Shown here: positions 9,213-19,739 of the stretch, one piece after another | Layout: each line of letters starts with the position of its first letter | Numbering within the stretch: position 1 is the stretch's first letter | Source: Chitinophagales bacterium | Lineage (GTDB): Bacteria; Bacteroidota; Bacteroidia; Chitinophagales; UBA10324 | Length of the DNA: 64,000 nucleotides | Assembly (NCBI GenBank): GCA_019694975.1 | Contig: JAIBAY010000001.1 | Coordinates: 62,001-126,000, forward strand | Reading direction: 5' to 3' | Made by a program: the position numbers and the translations under genes | The notes under the pieces: generated by a model | Told to the model about the DNA's origin: nothing | The model's input: the letters and a program-made list of their open reading frames with translations, nothing else | The model's database searches: none

Positions 9213-12062
9213 TTGAAAAGACTTATCCTACCGGCAATTTTTTGTTTGTGCCTTGGAAATGTTTGGGCACAACAGGCACCGCAATCACATGGCATCGCGC
9301 TTCTTGAAAAGGGATTTATCAGGAACGACGGGCAGGTGAAAACATTCTCGGGCAAAGTGAATGATAAAGTGAAATTCGTTTATAACAACGGCTGTTTCAA
9401 CCTCGAACTCACACAGCATGGATTCAGCTATGAGCTCTTTAGTATCAGTCGCGAAAAAGGTGCTATAGATGAAGCCGGTTTTGAAAGCGGGGATAATGAT
9501 CCTGATAATTTCAATACGGTTATTACCGGATCTTCCCGCGTTGATGTCGAACTTTATCAGGCCAACAGGAAACCGGTTATCGAGGCTTCCAATCCGACCG
9601 GCGCTTATTTCAATTTTTATTACAGCCCTGTTAAGACCAACAGGATTGAAAAAGTACCGGCATTTAATACCGTCACCTATCGCAATATTTACCCGGGCAT
9701 TGACCTGGTCTTCAATGCACCCGATCTGGAATCCGGCACTTCATTACATTATGATTTTATTGTTCATCCCGGCGCTGATCCTTCATTGATTCAGCTGAAG
9801 TACCATGGCGACCCATACGTAAACCTCCAGGCAAATGGTGCTATCAGACTTATTACAGCCCTCGGCTATGTGGAAGAAGGCAAACCATTTTCATTCCAGG
9901 GCAATGAGGACCACGAAATTCCATCGTCCTGGCAGGTAATCAATAACCTCGCAAGTTTCCGGATTGGCGGCTATGATAAATTGCAAACACTGGTAATAGA
10001 TCCCACGCTGATGTGGGCAACTTATTATGGCGGACCTAATGTGGAAGATGTGGCCAAAGTTTCTCTTGACAAGCAGAAAAAGCCGATCATAGCAGGCAAT
10101 ACAGTAAGCACCCTCAATATCGCCTCACCTGGTGCTTTTCAGACAACCTACGGCGGTGGCCCTGCCGACTTATTTGTCGCTAAATTCAAGACTACCGGTA
10201 AACTTGACTGGGCATCTTATTTTGGTGGCGCTGACAAAGACCTGGGTTATGGAGCTGTGGCAGATAAAAATAATAATGTTATTCTCTATGGTAAAGCTGC
10301 CAGTGATGGCCTTGCCACAACAGGTCAGATGATTGTATATGGATCCGGCGAATGCATTCTGGTAAAATTTACACCAGACGGAATACTGCAATGGAGCACC
10401 TATAAAGGTGGTGCCGGCGATGATCATTACCGCAATGCCAGGATTGATTCCAAGGGAACGATTTATTGTACCGGTTATACTGAAAGCATCAACCACATTT
10501 CCACACCGGGCGCATTTCAGACTGTGTATGGTGGTGACGGTGACTGCCTGATCTCAAAGTTCACAACTGATGGCGTGGAACTCTGGACTACCTATTTCGG
10601 CAATAGTGGTTCTGACCGATTTCATGCAATCAACCTCGATTTATTTAATCACCTGTTGCTGGAAGGCACCACCGGCAGCCCATCCGGAATGACAACGCCC
10701 GGCGTGCATCAGACAGTGTATGGCGGTGGCGAGGAAGATGTTTTGCTTGCGCAGTTCGATACAAGTGGCTTCAGGATATGGAGCACATACTATGGCGGCG
10801 AATATTCTGATCGCGGAAGAGGTGTGGAATCGGACCTGCAAGGCAATATTTATATCGGCGGTCTTACAGAAAGCGAAACCGGTATTGCTACCGCAGGGGC
10901 ACACCAGGAACACTGGACGCCCGGCTTCATTAACGGAGTTAGGCAGGAAGATGGTTATGTAGCGCGATTTACCCCAACGGGTCAGCTTGTCTGGGGCACT
11001 TACTATGGCGGTGGCGGTTATGACCGCATCTGGGGAATGGCTGTAGACCGCAATCTGAATGCAATTTTTGTTGCAGGTGGAACGCAAAGCGATGATTCCA
11101 TTGCAACACCGAAAGCATGGATGACAGAAAGGGTTAACGGCTCTACGGAAGGCTTTTTTGCCAGATGGGATTATGACGGACAGCTGGTTTGGGGCAGTTA
11201 TTGGGGCGGCCTGTCAGAAGATCATTTGCAGGATATTGAGCCGGATGGTGACGGGTTCGTTTATGTGCTCGGAGTTACCAATCAAAACAGGATGCCGGTA
11301 ACACTCAACGTTTACCAAACCACTACATCCGGCAGTGATGAAGCTATGCTGGACAGATTCTATGCAGGCACAGAATGTTTCGATTATAACGAACCCAATA
11401 ATTCATTGTCTGCCGGCAAACAAGTGATTGGATGGGCACCGCTTGACAGTTTTTATTACGGATACAACGGAAGTATTGTGAATGGCATGGACCAGGATTG
11501 GTTTAAGATTAAGATTAAATCCTCGCTGAACAATTTCATGATCATACTGAAGGATAAGCCCGCTGCCTACAACCTTAAGCTATATAACGCGCAGCAGCAA
11601 CTATTACAGAGTGCTCAGAATCCTCCTTCATTGAATGACACGATTGTTTTTAACAATGCCCCGGCTGCTTACTACTATATCAGGATTTCCCATGGAAAAA
11701 ACGTTTTCGATTCCATCAGTTGTTACAGGATGATCATTTATCAGAGCAGCTCTGTTTTTGATCTGTCGCCGGGAATAGAAAAAAATCAAGCCGGTGAAAA
11801 TGCAATTTCCGAACTTACCATTTTCCCGAATCCTGTTACGGAACAACTCTCCTTCAGCATCAACACTTTGGCTGAAGAACATGGAACTTTGTTCATTTAT
11901 GATATGCTGGGCCGTTTGTGTTATTCAAATGATTTAATGTTGGACGAAGGCTATCAGATCATGCATGTTCCAGTAGCAGAGCTTCCCGCCGGAAGTTACA
12001 GGCTGTTGCTGAAAAGCCATCAGGCAACAAGGGTATCCTCTTTTATTAAGACAGGTAACTGA
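9213..12062 (+). CDS. T9SS-exported SBBP propeller protein with PPC domain, pair B copy 1
   Basis: 949 residues from a TTG start, accepted because the signal peptide (KRLILPAIFCLCLGNVWAQ) begins exactly there and no ATG precedes it. Layout: N-terminal FIRNDGQ/FIENKGQ-type domain (about 30-260) found before SBBP repeats in many Bacteroidota; seven TYYGG-type repeats (ATYYGG, ASYFGG, STYKGG, TTYFGN, STYYGG, GTYYGG, GSYWGG); a PPC-like domain (YNEPNNSLSAG to about residue 860); and a T9SS type A sorting domain (LTIFPNPVTEQLSF). Predicted to be a surface-exposed or released seven-bladed propeller. A paralog starts 65 bp after its stop, suggesting an operon. Function and ligand unknown. Confidence 0.9.
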   Translation: MKRLILPAIFCLCLGNVWAQQAPQSHGIALLEKGFIRNDGQVKTFSGKVNDKVKFVYNNGCFNLELTQHGFSYELFSISREKGAIDEAGFESGDNDPDNFNTVITGSSRVDVELYQANRKPVIEASNPTGAYFNFYYSPVKTNRIEKVPAFNTVTYRNIYPGIDLVFNAPDLESGTSLHYDFIVHPGADPSLIQLKYHGDPYVNLQANGAIRLITALGYVEEGKPFSFQGNEDHEIPSSWQVINNLASFRIGGYDKLQTLVIDPTLMWATYYGGPNVEDVAKVSLDKQKKPIIAGNTVSTLNIASPGAFQTTYGGGPADLFVAKFKTTGKLDWASYFGGADKDLGYGAVADKNNNVILYGKAASDGLATTGQMIVYGSGECILVKFTPDGILQWSTYKGGAGDDHYRNARIDSKGTIYCTGYTESINHISTPGAFQTVYGGDGDCLISKFTTDGVELWTTYFGNSGSDRFHAINLDLFNHLLLEGTTGSPSGMTTPGVHQTVYGGGEEDVLLAQFDTSGFRIWSTYYGGEYSDRGRGVESDLQGNIYIGGLTESETGIATAGAHQEHWTPGFINGVRQEDGYVARFTPTGQLVWGTYYGGGGYDRIWGMAVDRNLNAIFVAGGTQSDDSIATPKAWMTERVNGSTEGFFARWDYDGQLVWGSYWGGLSEDHLQDIEPDGDGFVYVLGVTNQNRMPVTLNVYQTTTSGSDEAMLDRFYAGTECFDYNEPNNSLSAGKQVIGWAPLDSFYYGYNGSIVNGMDQDWFKIKIKSSLNNFMIILKDKPAAYNLKLYNAQQQLLQSAQNPPSLNDTIVFNNAPAAYYYIRISHGKNVFDSISCYRMIIYQSSSVFDLSPGIEKNQAGENAISELTIFPNPVTEQLSFSINTLAEEHGTLFIYDMLGRLCYSNDLMLDEGYQIMHVPVAELPAGSYRLLLKSHQATRVSSFIKTGN

Positions 12063-12127
12063 CCTGCTGCACCTAAAAACATCCAGATTAATTTCTTTAC
12101 CGCTATTCATAAATCACTCACCTGCGA

Positions 12128-14998
12128 ATGAAATCTCCACTTTTTACCTATGCAATGCTACTGATCTGTGTTTTATCCTGCCGGGAAAATACTCTTGCCC
12201 AAACATCATGGGCTTCCGACCCGCTGCAGCAGCTGGCTTTTGTTGAGAATAAAGGACAGGTGACAGATCAGCACGGAAAACAAAACAGTGATGTCTTGTT
12301 TATATATGCTGGTGAGCGATTCAATCTTCAACTCAAACGCGATGGATTCAGCTATGAGTTGTTTGAAGTGAAGCAACAAGCTGCAGGCATGTCTGAAGCC
12401 GGCGTCGTTCCATCAACCGATGATGATTTGACTGATCTTCTGAAAGATAATCAGCAGGTTCGCTCACACCGTGTTGATGTTAAACTTAATGGAGCCAACC
12501 CAATTGCATCTATCTTCGGCACAGAGCCTTTAGAAACAGTTGTGAATTTTTATACGGCGCCAGCTGCACCGGACGGCATCACCGGAGTCGCAACATTTAA
12601 TAAAGTTATTTACCGGAATATCTACGCCGGCATTGACCTCCTTTTCACAGCACCTGATAATACCACAGGATCCTCACTGAAATATGAATGGATTATTCAT
12701 CCCGGAGCAGATCCATCAAAAATAAAATTGCAGTATGATGGTGCAGTTGCACTTCTTCCTGCCGGCGACGGGGGCTTCAGGCTCGTTACCGGCACCGGAC
12801 ATATTGATGAAAGTAAAGTGTATGCTTATGCCGCTGATTCCAAATTACCCATAGATGCGACATATCAGTTTGATAAGAACAAGGTGAGTTACACAATTGC
12901 AAGAGACCCGCTTCAGACGATTGTGATTGATCCGAACATTCTGTGGTCATCCTATTATGGCGGCAACCTTTCGGAGGATATTAACAACGGTGAACTGGCA
13001 GTTGACAAACAGTCGAAAGTGATTGTGACCGGCAGCACGCTGAGCACACTGTATGTAGCCAGTACCGGCGCATACCAGACTGTTTATGGAGGCGGCTACC
13101 ATGATGCTTTCATTGCTAAATTCACCACCGTCGGCAAACTCTCCTGGGCAACATATTATGGCTCTACCGGAAAAGATGAAGGACATGCCATCACTACTGA
13201 TGGCGATAATAATATCTACGTGGCAGGACTTACTACGAGCAAAACCAATATGGTGACTGTTGGTGCCTACCAGACCGCTTTCGCAGGTTTCCAGGATGCA
13301 TTTGTTGTTAAGCTCGATGCCTCCGGTGCCAGGTTGTGGGCTACTTATCTTGGCGGTTCTATCCAGGATGAAATCCTCGACCTGGACTGCGATAAGAAAG
13401 GAAATATCTATTTCTCAGGTTATACCATCAGCCCTGATAAGATTGCGACTCCAGGTGCATACCAGGATTCAATGAACAATCCGGGTGGCAACAATGGTGA
13501 TGCCTTCTTAGGCGAATTTACACCAGGCGGTGTGTTGAAATGGTGCTCCTATTTCAGCGGACCGGCACAGGATCGCGCCCATGGAATTTGCGTTGGAAAA
13601 AATGGCGACCTGTACATCGAAGGCACTTGTGAAAGTCTCACTGAATTTGCAACACCAGGTGTGTTTCAAACAGTGTATGGTGGCGGCGGCACCGATGCAT
13701 TTATTGCCAAATGGGATACAACAGGAAACTTCTACTGGTGCAGTTACCTTGGTGGCATCAATGAAGACCATGGCCGTGGAGTGAAAACAGATGCTGCCGG
13801 CAATCCTTACGTGATCGGCTGGTCAGCCAGTCCTTCCGGTATTGCTTCAGCCGGTGCCTTGCAGGAACATTGGTACGAGGCGTATGAAAATGATGGCGAT
13901 CCCAAGTATGACGGTTTCCTGGCAAAATTTCATCCTGACGGCAGCCGCGAATGGGGAACATATTACGGTGGCAATGGAAAGGATCAGACATTCACCCTTG
14001 CAGTAGACGATGATAATAATTTTGTGTATTGCGGTGGGTTAACCAGCAGTTCTGTTAATATAGCTACGCCGGGATCCTATCAGCCGACCTACGGTAGTTC
14101 AACAGATGGCTTCATCGCAAAATTTACGTTTGGCGGAACAAGAGTGTGGGGAACCTACTTTGGTGCTGATGATAATGATGAAGTACATGGAATGGGCATT
14201 GACAAGAACGGATTCATGTACCTGTTCTTTTCCACAGAAGGCAATTCCTTTTCCGCTACACCTGACGCATATCAGACAACCGGTAACGGAGCCAATGAAA
14301 CAATAGTCACCCGCCTGAATGTGGCTGATGCATGCTACGACAAGTACGAACCAAATAACAGCAGTGCCACGGCCGTACTGCTGAAGGCATTTGATGATTC
14401 CAGCCTTTGGGGCTATACCGCAGCGATTTCTTCGGCCACGGATGCTGATTGGTATAAATTGAAACTTTCCGCTCCTACAAATTTAAAACTGACGCTTACT
14501 GATTTATTCGCGGACTATGATCTCAAATTATATAAATCCAACGGGCAGCTGCTGTACTCTTCTGCGAACACCGGAACAACGGATGAGGACATCATTTATA
14601 ACAGCGCACCAAAGGGAAACTATATCATTGAAGTAGTACATACAGCCACTTCGTTTGATGCAAATTACTGTTACCGCCTTTTGCCAGTTACGAATTCATC
14701 ACCATGGCTGATGAAAGAAGGCCAGGAAATGCTTCAGTCACCGGCAGGTATTCGGGCAATTGTTTTCCCAAACCCTGCTGCAGGACAAATCCATCTGAAG
14801 GTATCCGCTGATTTTCCGCAGCAATCTGTCATCACGGTTTATGATTTACTGCACCAACCTGTTTATTCAGGGCAATTTGAACTAACCGGCTCCTCCAGTG
14901 AAATAGTGATACCTGCTGCCTCCTTAGCGCCCGGACTGTACCTTGCGGAAGTTCGTTCAGACAATTATAAAACATTGGTGAAAGTAATATTGCAGTAA
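12128..14998 (+). CDS. T9SS-exported SBBP propeller protein with PPC domain, pair B copy 2
   Basis: 956 residues with a signal peptide (MKSPLFTYAMLLICVLSC..., possible lipobox-like LSC but followed by a longer export region). It has the same architecture as its upstream neighbour: FVENKGQ-type N-terminal domain, seven repeat strands (SSYYGG, ATYYGS, ATYLGG, CSYFSG, CSYLGG, GTYYGG, GTYFGA), a PPC-like domain beginning YEPNNSSATAV, and a T9SS type A domain (AIVFPNPAAGQIHL). Phrases such as 'GYSASPSGIASAGALQEHW' are near-copies of those in copy 1, so this is a tandem duplication that has diverged. The 65-bp gap and shared strand indicate co-transcription from the promoter at 9135. Extracellular role unknown. 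Confidence 0.9.
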   Translation: MKSPLFTYAMLLICVLSCRENTLAQTSWASDPLQQLAFVENKGQVTDQHGKQNSDVLFIYAGERFNLQLKRDGFSYELFEVKQQAAGMSEAGVVPSTDDDLTDLLKDNQQVRSHRVDVKLNGANPIASIFGTEPLETVVNFYTAPAAPDGITGVATFNKVIYRNIYAGIDLLFTAPDNTTGSSLKYEWIIHPGADPSKIKLQYDGAVALLPAGDGGFRLVTGTGHIDESKVYAYAADSKLPIDATYQFDKNKVSYTIARDPLQTIVIDPNILWSSYYGGNLSEDINNGELAVDKQSKVIVTGSTLSTLYVASTGAYQTVYGGGYHDAFIAKFTTVGKLSWATYYGSTGKDEGHAITTDGDNNIYVAGLTTSKTNMVTVGAYQTAFAGFQDAFVVKLDASGARLWATYLGGSIQDEILDLDCDKKGNIYFSGYTISPDKIATPGAYQDSMNNPGGNNGDAFLGEFTPGGVLKWCSYFSGPAQDRAHGICVGKNGDLYIEGTCESLTEFATPGVFQTVYGGGGTDAFIAKWDTTGNFYWCSYLGGINEDHGRGVKTDAAGNPYVIGWSASPSGIASAGALQEHWYEAYENDGDPKYDGFLAKFHPDGSREWGTYYGGNGKDQTFTLAVDDDNNFVYCGGLTSSSVNIATPGSYQPTYGSSTDGFIAKFTFGGTRVWGTYFGADDNDEVHGMGIDKNGFMYLFFSTEGNSFSATPDAYQTTGNGANETIVTRLNVADACYDKYEPNNSSATAVLLKAFDDSSLWGYTAAISSATDADWYKLKLSAPTNLKLTLTDLFADYDLKLYKSNGQLLYSSANTGTTDEDIIYNSAPKGNYIIEVVHTATSFDANYCYRLLPVTNSSPWLMKEGQEMLQSPAGIRAIVFPNPAAGQIHLKVSADFPQQSVITVYDLLHQPVYSGQFELTGSSSEIVIPAASLAPGLYLAEVRSDNYKTLVKVILQ

Positions 14999-15401
14999 TG
15001 ATGGATACCCGGAACTTGCCGTAAGCACCTTCATCATTTATTCAGCAGTTAATTTCCGTGAAACAGTTGCCGCGATAAAGCAAAAACCCGTTTTATTTAG
15101 CTATACACTTGCAGCATTCTTCCTGCATGCTGTTCATCACGATTTATAGGTTAGTCCATAACAGTGGTCATTAACAAAATCACTCACCCTTTCAGCCATT
15201 TTAGAGAAGTGCATCCTGCGGAAAATTGTCCACTCACTACCAGATAGACCAGGAAGTGTAATGAATCAAAAAGCACTTATCAGCAATTGTAAAACCGGGA
15301 TGAATTTGTTTCCTCACAAATAATAACAGAGGCCTTGCTCTGCACAAAGCGGCACTTGCATGCTTCCTGAATGCGCGTTGCGGTTATTCTGATTGTCCTT
15401 T
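14999..15401. other. convergent intergenic region, nothing supported
   Basis: 403 bp between the ends of two convergent genes. A 6-bp stem (CAGCAT...ATGCTG) near 15112-15132 lacks a following T-run, so it is not called a terminator. No gene or RNA was recognised. Confidence 0.5.
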
Positions 15402-16661
15402 TTAGACTGCGGGAGCATAAATCCTGTCATGTCGCTTCAGGAAATAGTTAATAGCTGGTCCGGCAATAAGAATGGTGATGAAGGTCATAACCACGAGGCC
15501 AACAAAAATTTTTTCATTAATTATTCCTGCCTGCATGGCTAACATGCCCAGCACAATTTCCATGGATCCCCGCGCATTCATGGCAAAACCAACTGCAAGC
15601 GCTTTATTGGATCTGAAACCACTCAGGCGTGCACCGGCAAACCCTCCTGCTATCTTACCGATAAAGGCAATCGTCAAAATAAACAGGCAAATAAACAAAT
15701 CGAAATCTTTGAAGAAATTAACCCTCAAACCAATCGAGACGAAAAACAAGGGTGCGAGCAGATTCGACACGAACTCATGCAGCATGTCCTTTGCCCGCTT
15801 GGTAAAGTGTTTTGAATCCCCCACCGATACACCAGTCAGAAAAGCACCAAAGATTGCATGAATACCCACCCATTCCGTGAATATCGCTCCAAGCAAACAG
15901 ATGATAATTGCCAATGCCAGTGCCGCGCCCGGACCTTTAAATTGCACTGCCGTGAATTCAAAAAGCTTGTCAATAACCTGTCGCCCAATAGTCAGCAGAA
16001 GCGATGCAAAAATCAATACCAGCGTTACTGTTTGCCAGATATCAAGACTTTCATGGTGTAAGTCCCCTAAACTTATAACCACTGAAAACAACATCCAACC
16101 AGCAAAATCATTAATCATAGCTGCCGTAAGCAGTAAACTGCCAAATCTGCTTCTTCCCAAATCAAGATCAAAGAGAATTTTAGCAAGCACGGATAATGCG
16201 GTAATTGATAATGCAGTGCCCATGAACATGGCAGCGATTAACTTGTTCATTTGACCACCAACGGCAAAATGATCATAGAATAACCAGGTGCCGGAAAATC
16301 CTGCGGCAAACGGAAATAAGATACTCGACAGGCTGATCTTTGCTGCTGCCTTGCCTCGTTTCATTACATCGCTCAGATGCACTTCCATACCTGCCACGAA
16401 CAGGAACAGGACGATGGCTATTTTTGACAAGCCGTCAAATCCAAGTTGCGCATTGGTGGAAGAGAAGAATAGTTGCTGAAAGAAGGAAGGGAAAAGATTC
16501 CCCAGCACTGTTGGACCAATCAGAAGACCTGCGATCAATTCGCCCATCACCGCAGGCTGCTTCCATTTTCTGCATAATTCTCCGAGGCCTCTGCCCAGCA
16601 ATAATATTACAGTGATAATGACAAGAAAAGAAAGAAAATCATGCGCAGAATTGGAAGCCAT
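15402..16661 (-). CDS. cation:proton antiporter, CPA2 family (KefB/NapA-like membrane domain)
   Basis: 419 residues from the ATG at 16661; an in-frame TTG at 16691 would add ten. About eleven to thirteen hydrophobic segments cover the protein. Typical family features are the GRGLGELCRKWKQPAVMGEL start (cytosolic end of helix 1), ELIAGLLIGPTVLG, the TALSITALSVLAKIL unwound-helix region, INDFAGWMLF carrying the ion-binding Asn-Asp pair, and NARGSMEIVLGM near the C-terminus. It should exchange Na+ or K+ for protons across the inner membrane for pH or salt homeostasis. No TrkA-N/RCK regulatory domain follows, so the protein is the transport domain only. It is isolated among surface-protein genes and convergent with the pair B operon. 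Confidence 0.92.
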   Translation of the reverse strand: MASNSAHDFLSFLVIITVILLLGRGLGELCRKWKQPAVMGELIAGLLIGPTVLGNLFPSFFQQLFFSSTNAQLGFDGLSKIAIVLFLFVAGMEVHLSDVMKRGKAAAKISLSSILFPFAAGFSGTWLFYDHFAVGGQMNKLIAAMFMGTALSITALSVLAKILFDLDLGRSRFGSLLLTAAMINDFAGWMLFSVVISLGDLHHESLDIWQTVTLVLIFASLLLTIGRQVIDKLFEFTAVQFKGPGAALALAIIICLLGAIFTEWVGIHAIFGAFLTGVSVGDSKHFTKRAKDMLHEFVSNLLAPLFFVSIGLRVNFFKDFDLFICLFILTIAFIGKIAGGFAGARLSGFRSNKALAVGFAMNARGSMEIVLGMLAMQAGIINEKIFVGLVVMTFITILIAGPAINYFLKRHDRIYAPAV

Positions 16662-17130
16662 AAGCGTGATTATATTATTTGACAAAAGCAAACGAAAATG
16701 CTGTGAATGAAATAGCTAAACAAGGTAGTTTTCTTTTGTAATTCCATTCTGTAAAATTTTATTTATCAGCTGCCAAATGACCTTTTTTGCTCCTGTGCAT
16801 TGATATCCAGGCAAACTTGCGAAAGCGCTCTTGCATCTGCATCTTTAATTGCACACTGTATTTCATTGTCGCTTTGGATTTGAATACAATTACCCTTGCA
16901 GCTTAAATGAAACCTTCCTGTCTCAGATCAACAGATAAACAAAAGAAGAGGGCAGTAGTATTTCAATTTGGTTTAGTAATGTTATGATCCGTATGATTGC
17001 ATTTCATACAATAAACAGAAACATGCTCTTCTATTGTTAAATCTCAACATGAAAAAGGCGCCATTAATCATTTAAATGTAAAATGCCTGGTTACCTATAC
17101 AATTAAAAGAAATGGGTTCAATGTAAATAA
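16662..17130. other. AT-rich intergenic region, no supported gene
   Basis: About 470 bp upstream of the antiporter and downstream of the pair C propeller operon. A 26-codon frame at 16907-16987 is preceded by an imperfect TACCCTTG box, which is too little to call. A small RNA cannot be excluded. Confidence 0.45.
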
Positions 17131-17157
17131 AAAAAGGTGACTATGCGTCACCTTTTT
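17131..17157 (-). terminator. intrinsic terminator of the pair C propeller operon (bidirectional sequence)
   Basis: Perfect hairpin GGTGAC (17136-17141), loop TATGC, GTCACC (17147-17152), flanked by five A on the left and five T on the right, so it could work in either direction. It lies 24 bp beyond the stop at 17181 of the minus-strand operon. Confidence 0.85.
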
Positions 17158-17180
17158 AGCATCGATGATGAACAAAATGT

Positions 17181-19667
17181 TTACCTGATTATAATCAGCT
17201 TTTCCGTGGCCACCCTGCTATTGCCGTTTGCAATCACAACCTCATACAATCCCGGCACGAGATTCAGGTCACTAATATTCAGCTTATGTTGATTGCTGTT
17301 CAGTGTCTTTGCATAAACAATGGTTCCTTTCGCATCTGTTACATTCAATGTAGCATCGGATTTTAACTGGTAATTCACTACAAAATTTCCCTGGCTGGGA
17401 TTAGGATAAATGCTCATAGAATGCTGGGCTGCAGGCTCGGTTTCATTTACACCAACCTCAACGCCCACTTGTATCTTTAGCAAAAAGGCATCATCAAACC
17501 CTCCAAATATTTCCTGACCAACACCGGGAGTGCTTATTCCCACACTTTCCGCTGTGCCAACCATAAAAATGTGAACTTTCTCATTATCGGCAGCAAGCGC
17601 AAGGGTGCTTTCATTTTCATCTCCACCGCAATATGTTCCCCATATCCTGTTACCGGCTGAATCGAATTTATCGACAAACATATCCTCCTTTCCTCCAAAT
17701 ACAGGTTGAAACCCTTCTGCGGTTGCCATGCTGGTAAGCGACGACGTAGTGCCGCCCATGTACACATCATTATTGATCATGGTGATAGCCCGTCCTCGGT
17801 CATCGGGCGGATCACCCAGGTAAGTTGACCAGATCGGATAACCATCCGTACTCCACTTCATTAATACAGCGTCATGATACGGCTGACCCTGATTGTCATA
17901 GCCGGCAGTCCAGTTTTCCTGGAAAGCACCGGGTGTGGCAACACCGGTATCACTTGCACTGTAACCGGTATAGTAAACATATTTGCCTTTATCGTCTACA
18001 CGTACGCCTCGTCCGCGATCTTCTACCGCTCCGCCCCAATAAGTACTCCACTTAAGGCCGCCATTCGGATTGTACTTCGCAAGCAGGTAATCCTGCCCAC
18101 CGCCGTTATGATCCCTGAACGCATTTTTCTTTATGCCGAACTTACTGCCGGTACTGCCATTGACATAAATGTTATTTTCATTATCCGCATCAACGCTCCT
18201 GCCATGGTCCTCGCTTTCTCCGCCTAAAAACGTAGCCCAGATTAACTGTCCGCCAGACGTCCACTTGCTGAGGCATAAGTCGGAATTGCCATTGTTAACC
18301 GGCTGCCAGGCATCCGGCGTGGCGATGCCACTGTCGCTGTTAGAGTATCCAACCATAATAATATTGCCGGCATCATCCTTCTTTAATCTGCGTATGATAT
18401 CTTCATCTTCTCCGCCATAATAAGTAGCCCAAACCCTTTCTCCTGCCGGGCTGAAATAAGCAAGTATACCATCCTCTACACCCGCAAATATTTCCTGGTG
18501 CATCCCATTTCCAAGGGTCACAATACCATCTTCACTTGTTGTATGCGCACCGAGATAAATGAATTCATCTTCATTTACAATACAGGCGCGCGCGCGGTCT
18601 AAACCGGAGCCTCCGTAATATGTACCCCAGATGCGGGCACCGTTATCATAATATTTCTCGATCATGATATCAATGTCACCAATGAGCTGTGTCTGATAGG
18701 CTCCATCTGTGGCAATATTTTCTGTGCTGTAAGTTCTGCCGGTCAGAATCACATGATCTTCACTGTCAACCGCAAGGCCTCGCCCTTCATCACTGTACAA
18801 ACCACCACAGTAAGTGGCCCAAACCAATGTCGGATCAATTATCAAAGACTGCCTGTTATCATAATGGGGCACATTAAAAGTGATAAAGTCATTCTCCTTC
18901 TTAAAGCTGACCTCAACGGGCATCAGCTTAATGCCGGCTGAACTCTGAATGTAAGACTCAGGGATCATTTCAAAAATGCGGCCGATTCCATTTGAGGATT
19001 CAAGTGTACCATTATCATAAATCTCCTGTCCGTTAACACCATGATACCGGTACCTGATATCATTTGCATTGCCGCCCGGATGCACAATGAAATCATAAGC
19101 AAGCGAACGAACCGGATAATCAACTGGAGCAGCAATCATCACCAGGTCGATATTATCATAAATGCCTTTGTAAGTTACTTTATTAAATTGTTTGACTTTT
19201 GTGATACCCTCCTGAGGCGTATAGGACAGATAGTAGTTAAGATAATCCGGCAAAACTTCCTCTGCCACCACCTGCACATCAGCATTAGCTCCAATGAACT
19301 CAAGATCAATCCTGTTGCTTTTATAAATTGCTTTAGGCAATGGTGCATCTTCCGGATCAAGGTGATGCGCTGTCGCATACCCGTCTGCTTCGGAAATACT
19401 GGCCTGATCTTCTTCCATCGTAAACAGATCAAAGCTGATGCCGTTTGATTTAAGTTGTACCTTGAGTCCGTCGCGGATATACATATACAGCAGATCCTTC
19501 CGTACAGATCCTTCCTGATCGAGAAATTGTCCTTTGTTTTCAATAAAACCCATTGGACCATCCAGTGGTATTTTCTGAGGAGCCTGTGCCATAGCGATGG
19601 ATGCTGCAAATGCAAAAAACAGCGACAGACTGCAGACGATTGCATTAGTGCGGAAATACTGTTTCAT
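17181..19667 (-). CDS. T9SS-exported SBBP propeller protein, pair C copy 2
   Basis: 828 residues. Signal peptide (ending MAQ near residue 28), FIENKGQ-type N-terminal domain (about 40-270), seven repeat strands (ATYCGG, GTYYGG, ATYYGG, ATFLGG, STYWGG, STYLGD, GTYCGG) and a T9SS type A sorting domain (MSIYPNPSQGNFVVNY... to IIIR). No PPC-like domain lies between propeller and sorting domain, unlike pair B. More than half of the residues I compared are identical to the upstream neighbour (19740-22238), for example YKSNRID.EFIGAN, PDYLNYYL and DFIVHPGGN.NDIRYRY, so the two are tandem duplicates. The 72-bp gap and downstream terminator at 17131 suggest the two form one transcript. Ligand unknown. 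Confidence 0.9.
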   Translation of the reverse strand: MKQYFRTNAIVCSLSLFFAFAASIAMAQAPQKIPLDGPMGFIENKGQFLDQEGSVRKDLLYMYIRDGLKVQLKSNGISFDLFTMEEDQASISEADGYATAHHLDPEDAPLPKAIYKSNRIDLEFIGANADVQVVAEEVLPDYLNYYLSYTPQEGITKVKQFNKVTYKGIYDNIDLVMIAAPVDYPVRSLAYDFIVHPGGNANDIRYRYHGVNGQEIYDNGTLESSNGIGRIFEMIPESYIQSSAGIKLMPVEVSFKKENDFITFNVPHYDNRQSLIIDPTLVWATYCGGLYSDEGRGLAVDSEDHVILTGRTYSTENIATDGAYQTQLIGDIDIMIEKYYDNGARIWGTYYGGSGLDRARACIVNEDEFIYLGAHTTSEDGIVTLGNGMHQEIFAGVEDGILAYFSPAGERVWATYYGGEDEDIIRRLKKDDAGNIIMVGYSNSDSGIATPDAWQPVNNGNSDLCLSKWTSGGQLIWATFLGGESEDHGRSVDADNENNIYVNGSTGSKFGIKKNAFRDHNGGGQDYLLAKYNPNGGLKWSTYWGGAVEDRGRGVRVDDKGKYVYYTGYSASDTGVATPGAFQENWTAGYDNQGQPYHDAVLMKWSTDGYPIWSTYLGDPPDDRGRAITMINNDVYMGGTTSSLTSMATAEGFQPVFGGKEDMFVDKFDSAGNRIWGTYCGGDENESTLALAADNEKVHIFMVGTAESVGISTPGVGQEIFGGFDDAFLLKIQVGVEVGVNETEPAAQHSMSIYPNPSQGNFVVNYQLKSDATLNVTDAKGTIVYAKTLNSNQHKLNISDLNLVPGLYEVVIANGNSRVATEKLIIIR

Positions 19668-19739
19668 ATTGTTTTGTTGTTTAAGGTTAAAAAATATTCC
19701 CGCTTGAACAGGAATTGAACTATCGGCGAATTGATCAGT

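Noticed and set aside
15105..15135. hairpin CAGCAT/ATGCTG between convergent genes
   Set aside because: Short stem with a 9-base loop and no T-run, so not a convincing terminator.
16907..16987. 26-codon frame after an imperfect TACCCTTG box, upstream of a bidirectional hairpin terminator
   Set aside because: One mismatch in the -7 box and wrong -33 spacing; a small RNA or peptide here is possible but unsupported.
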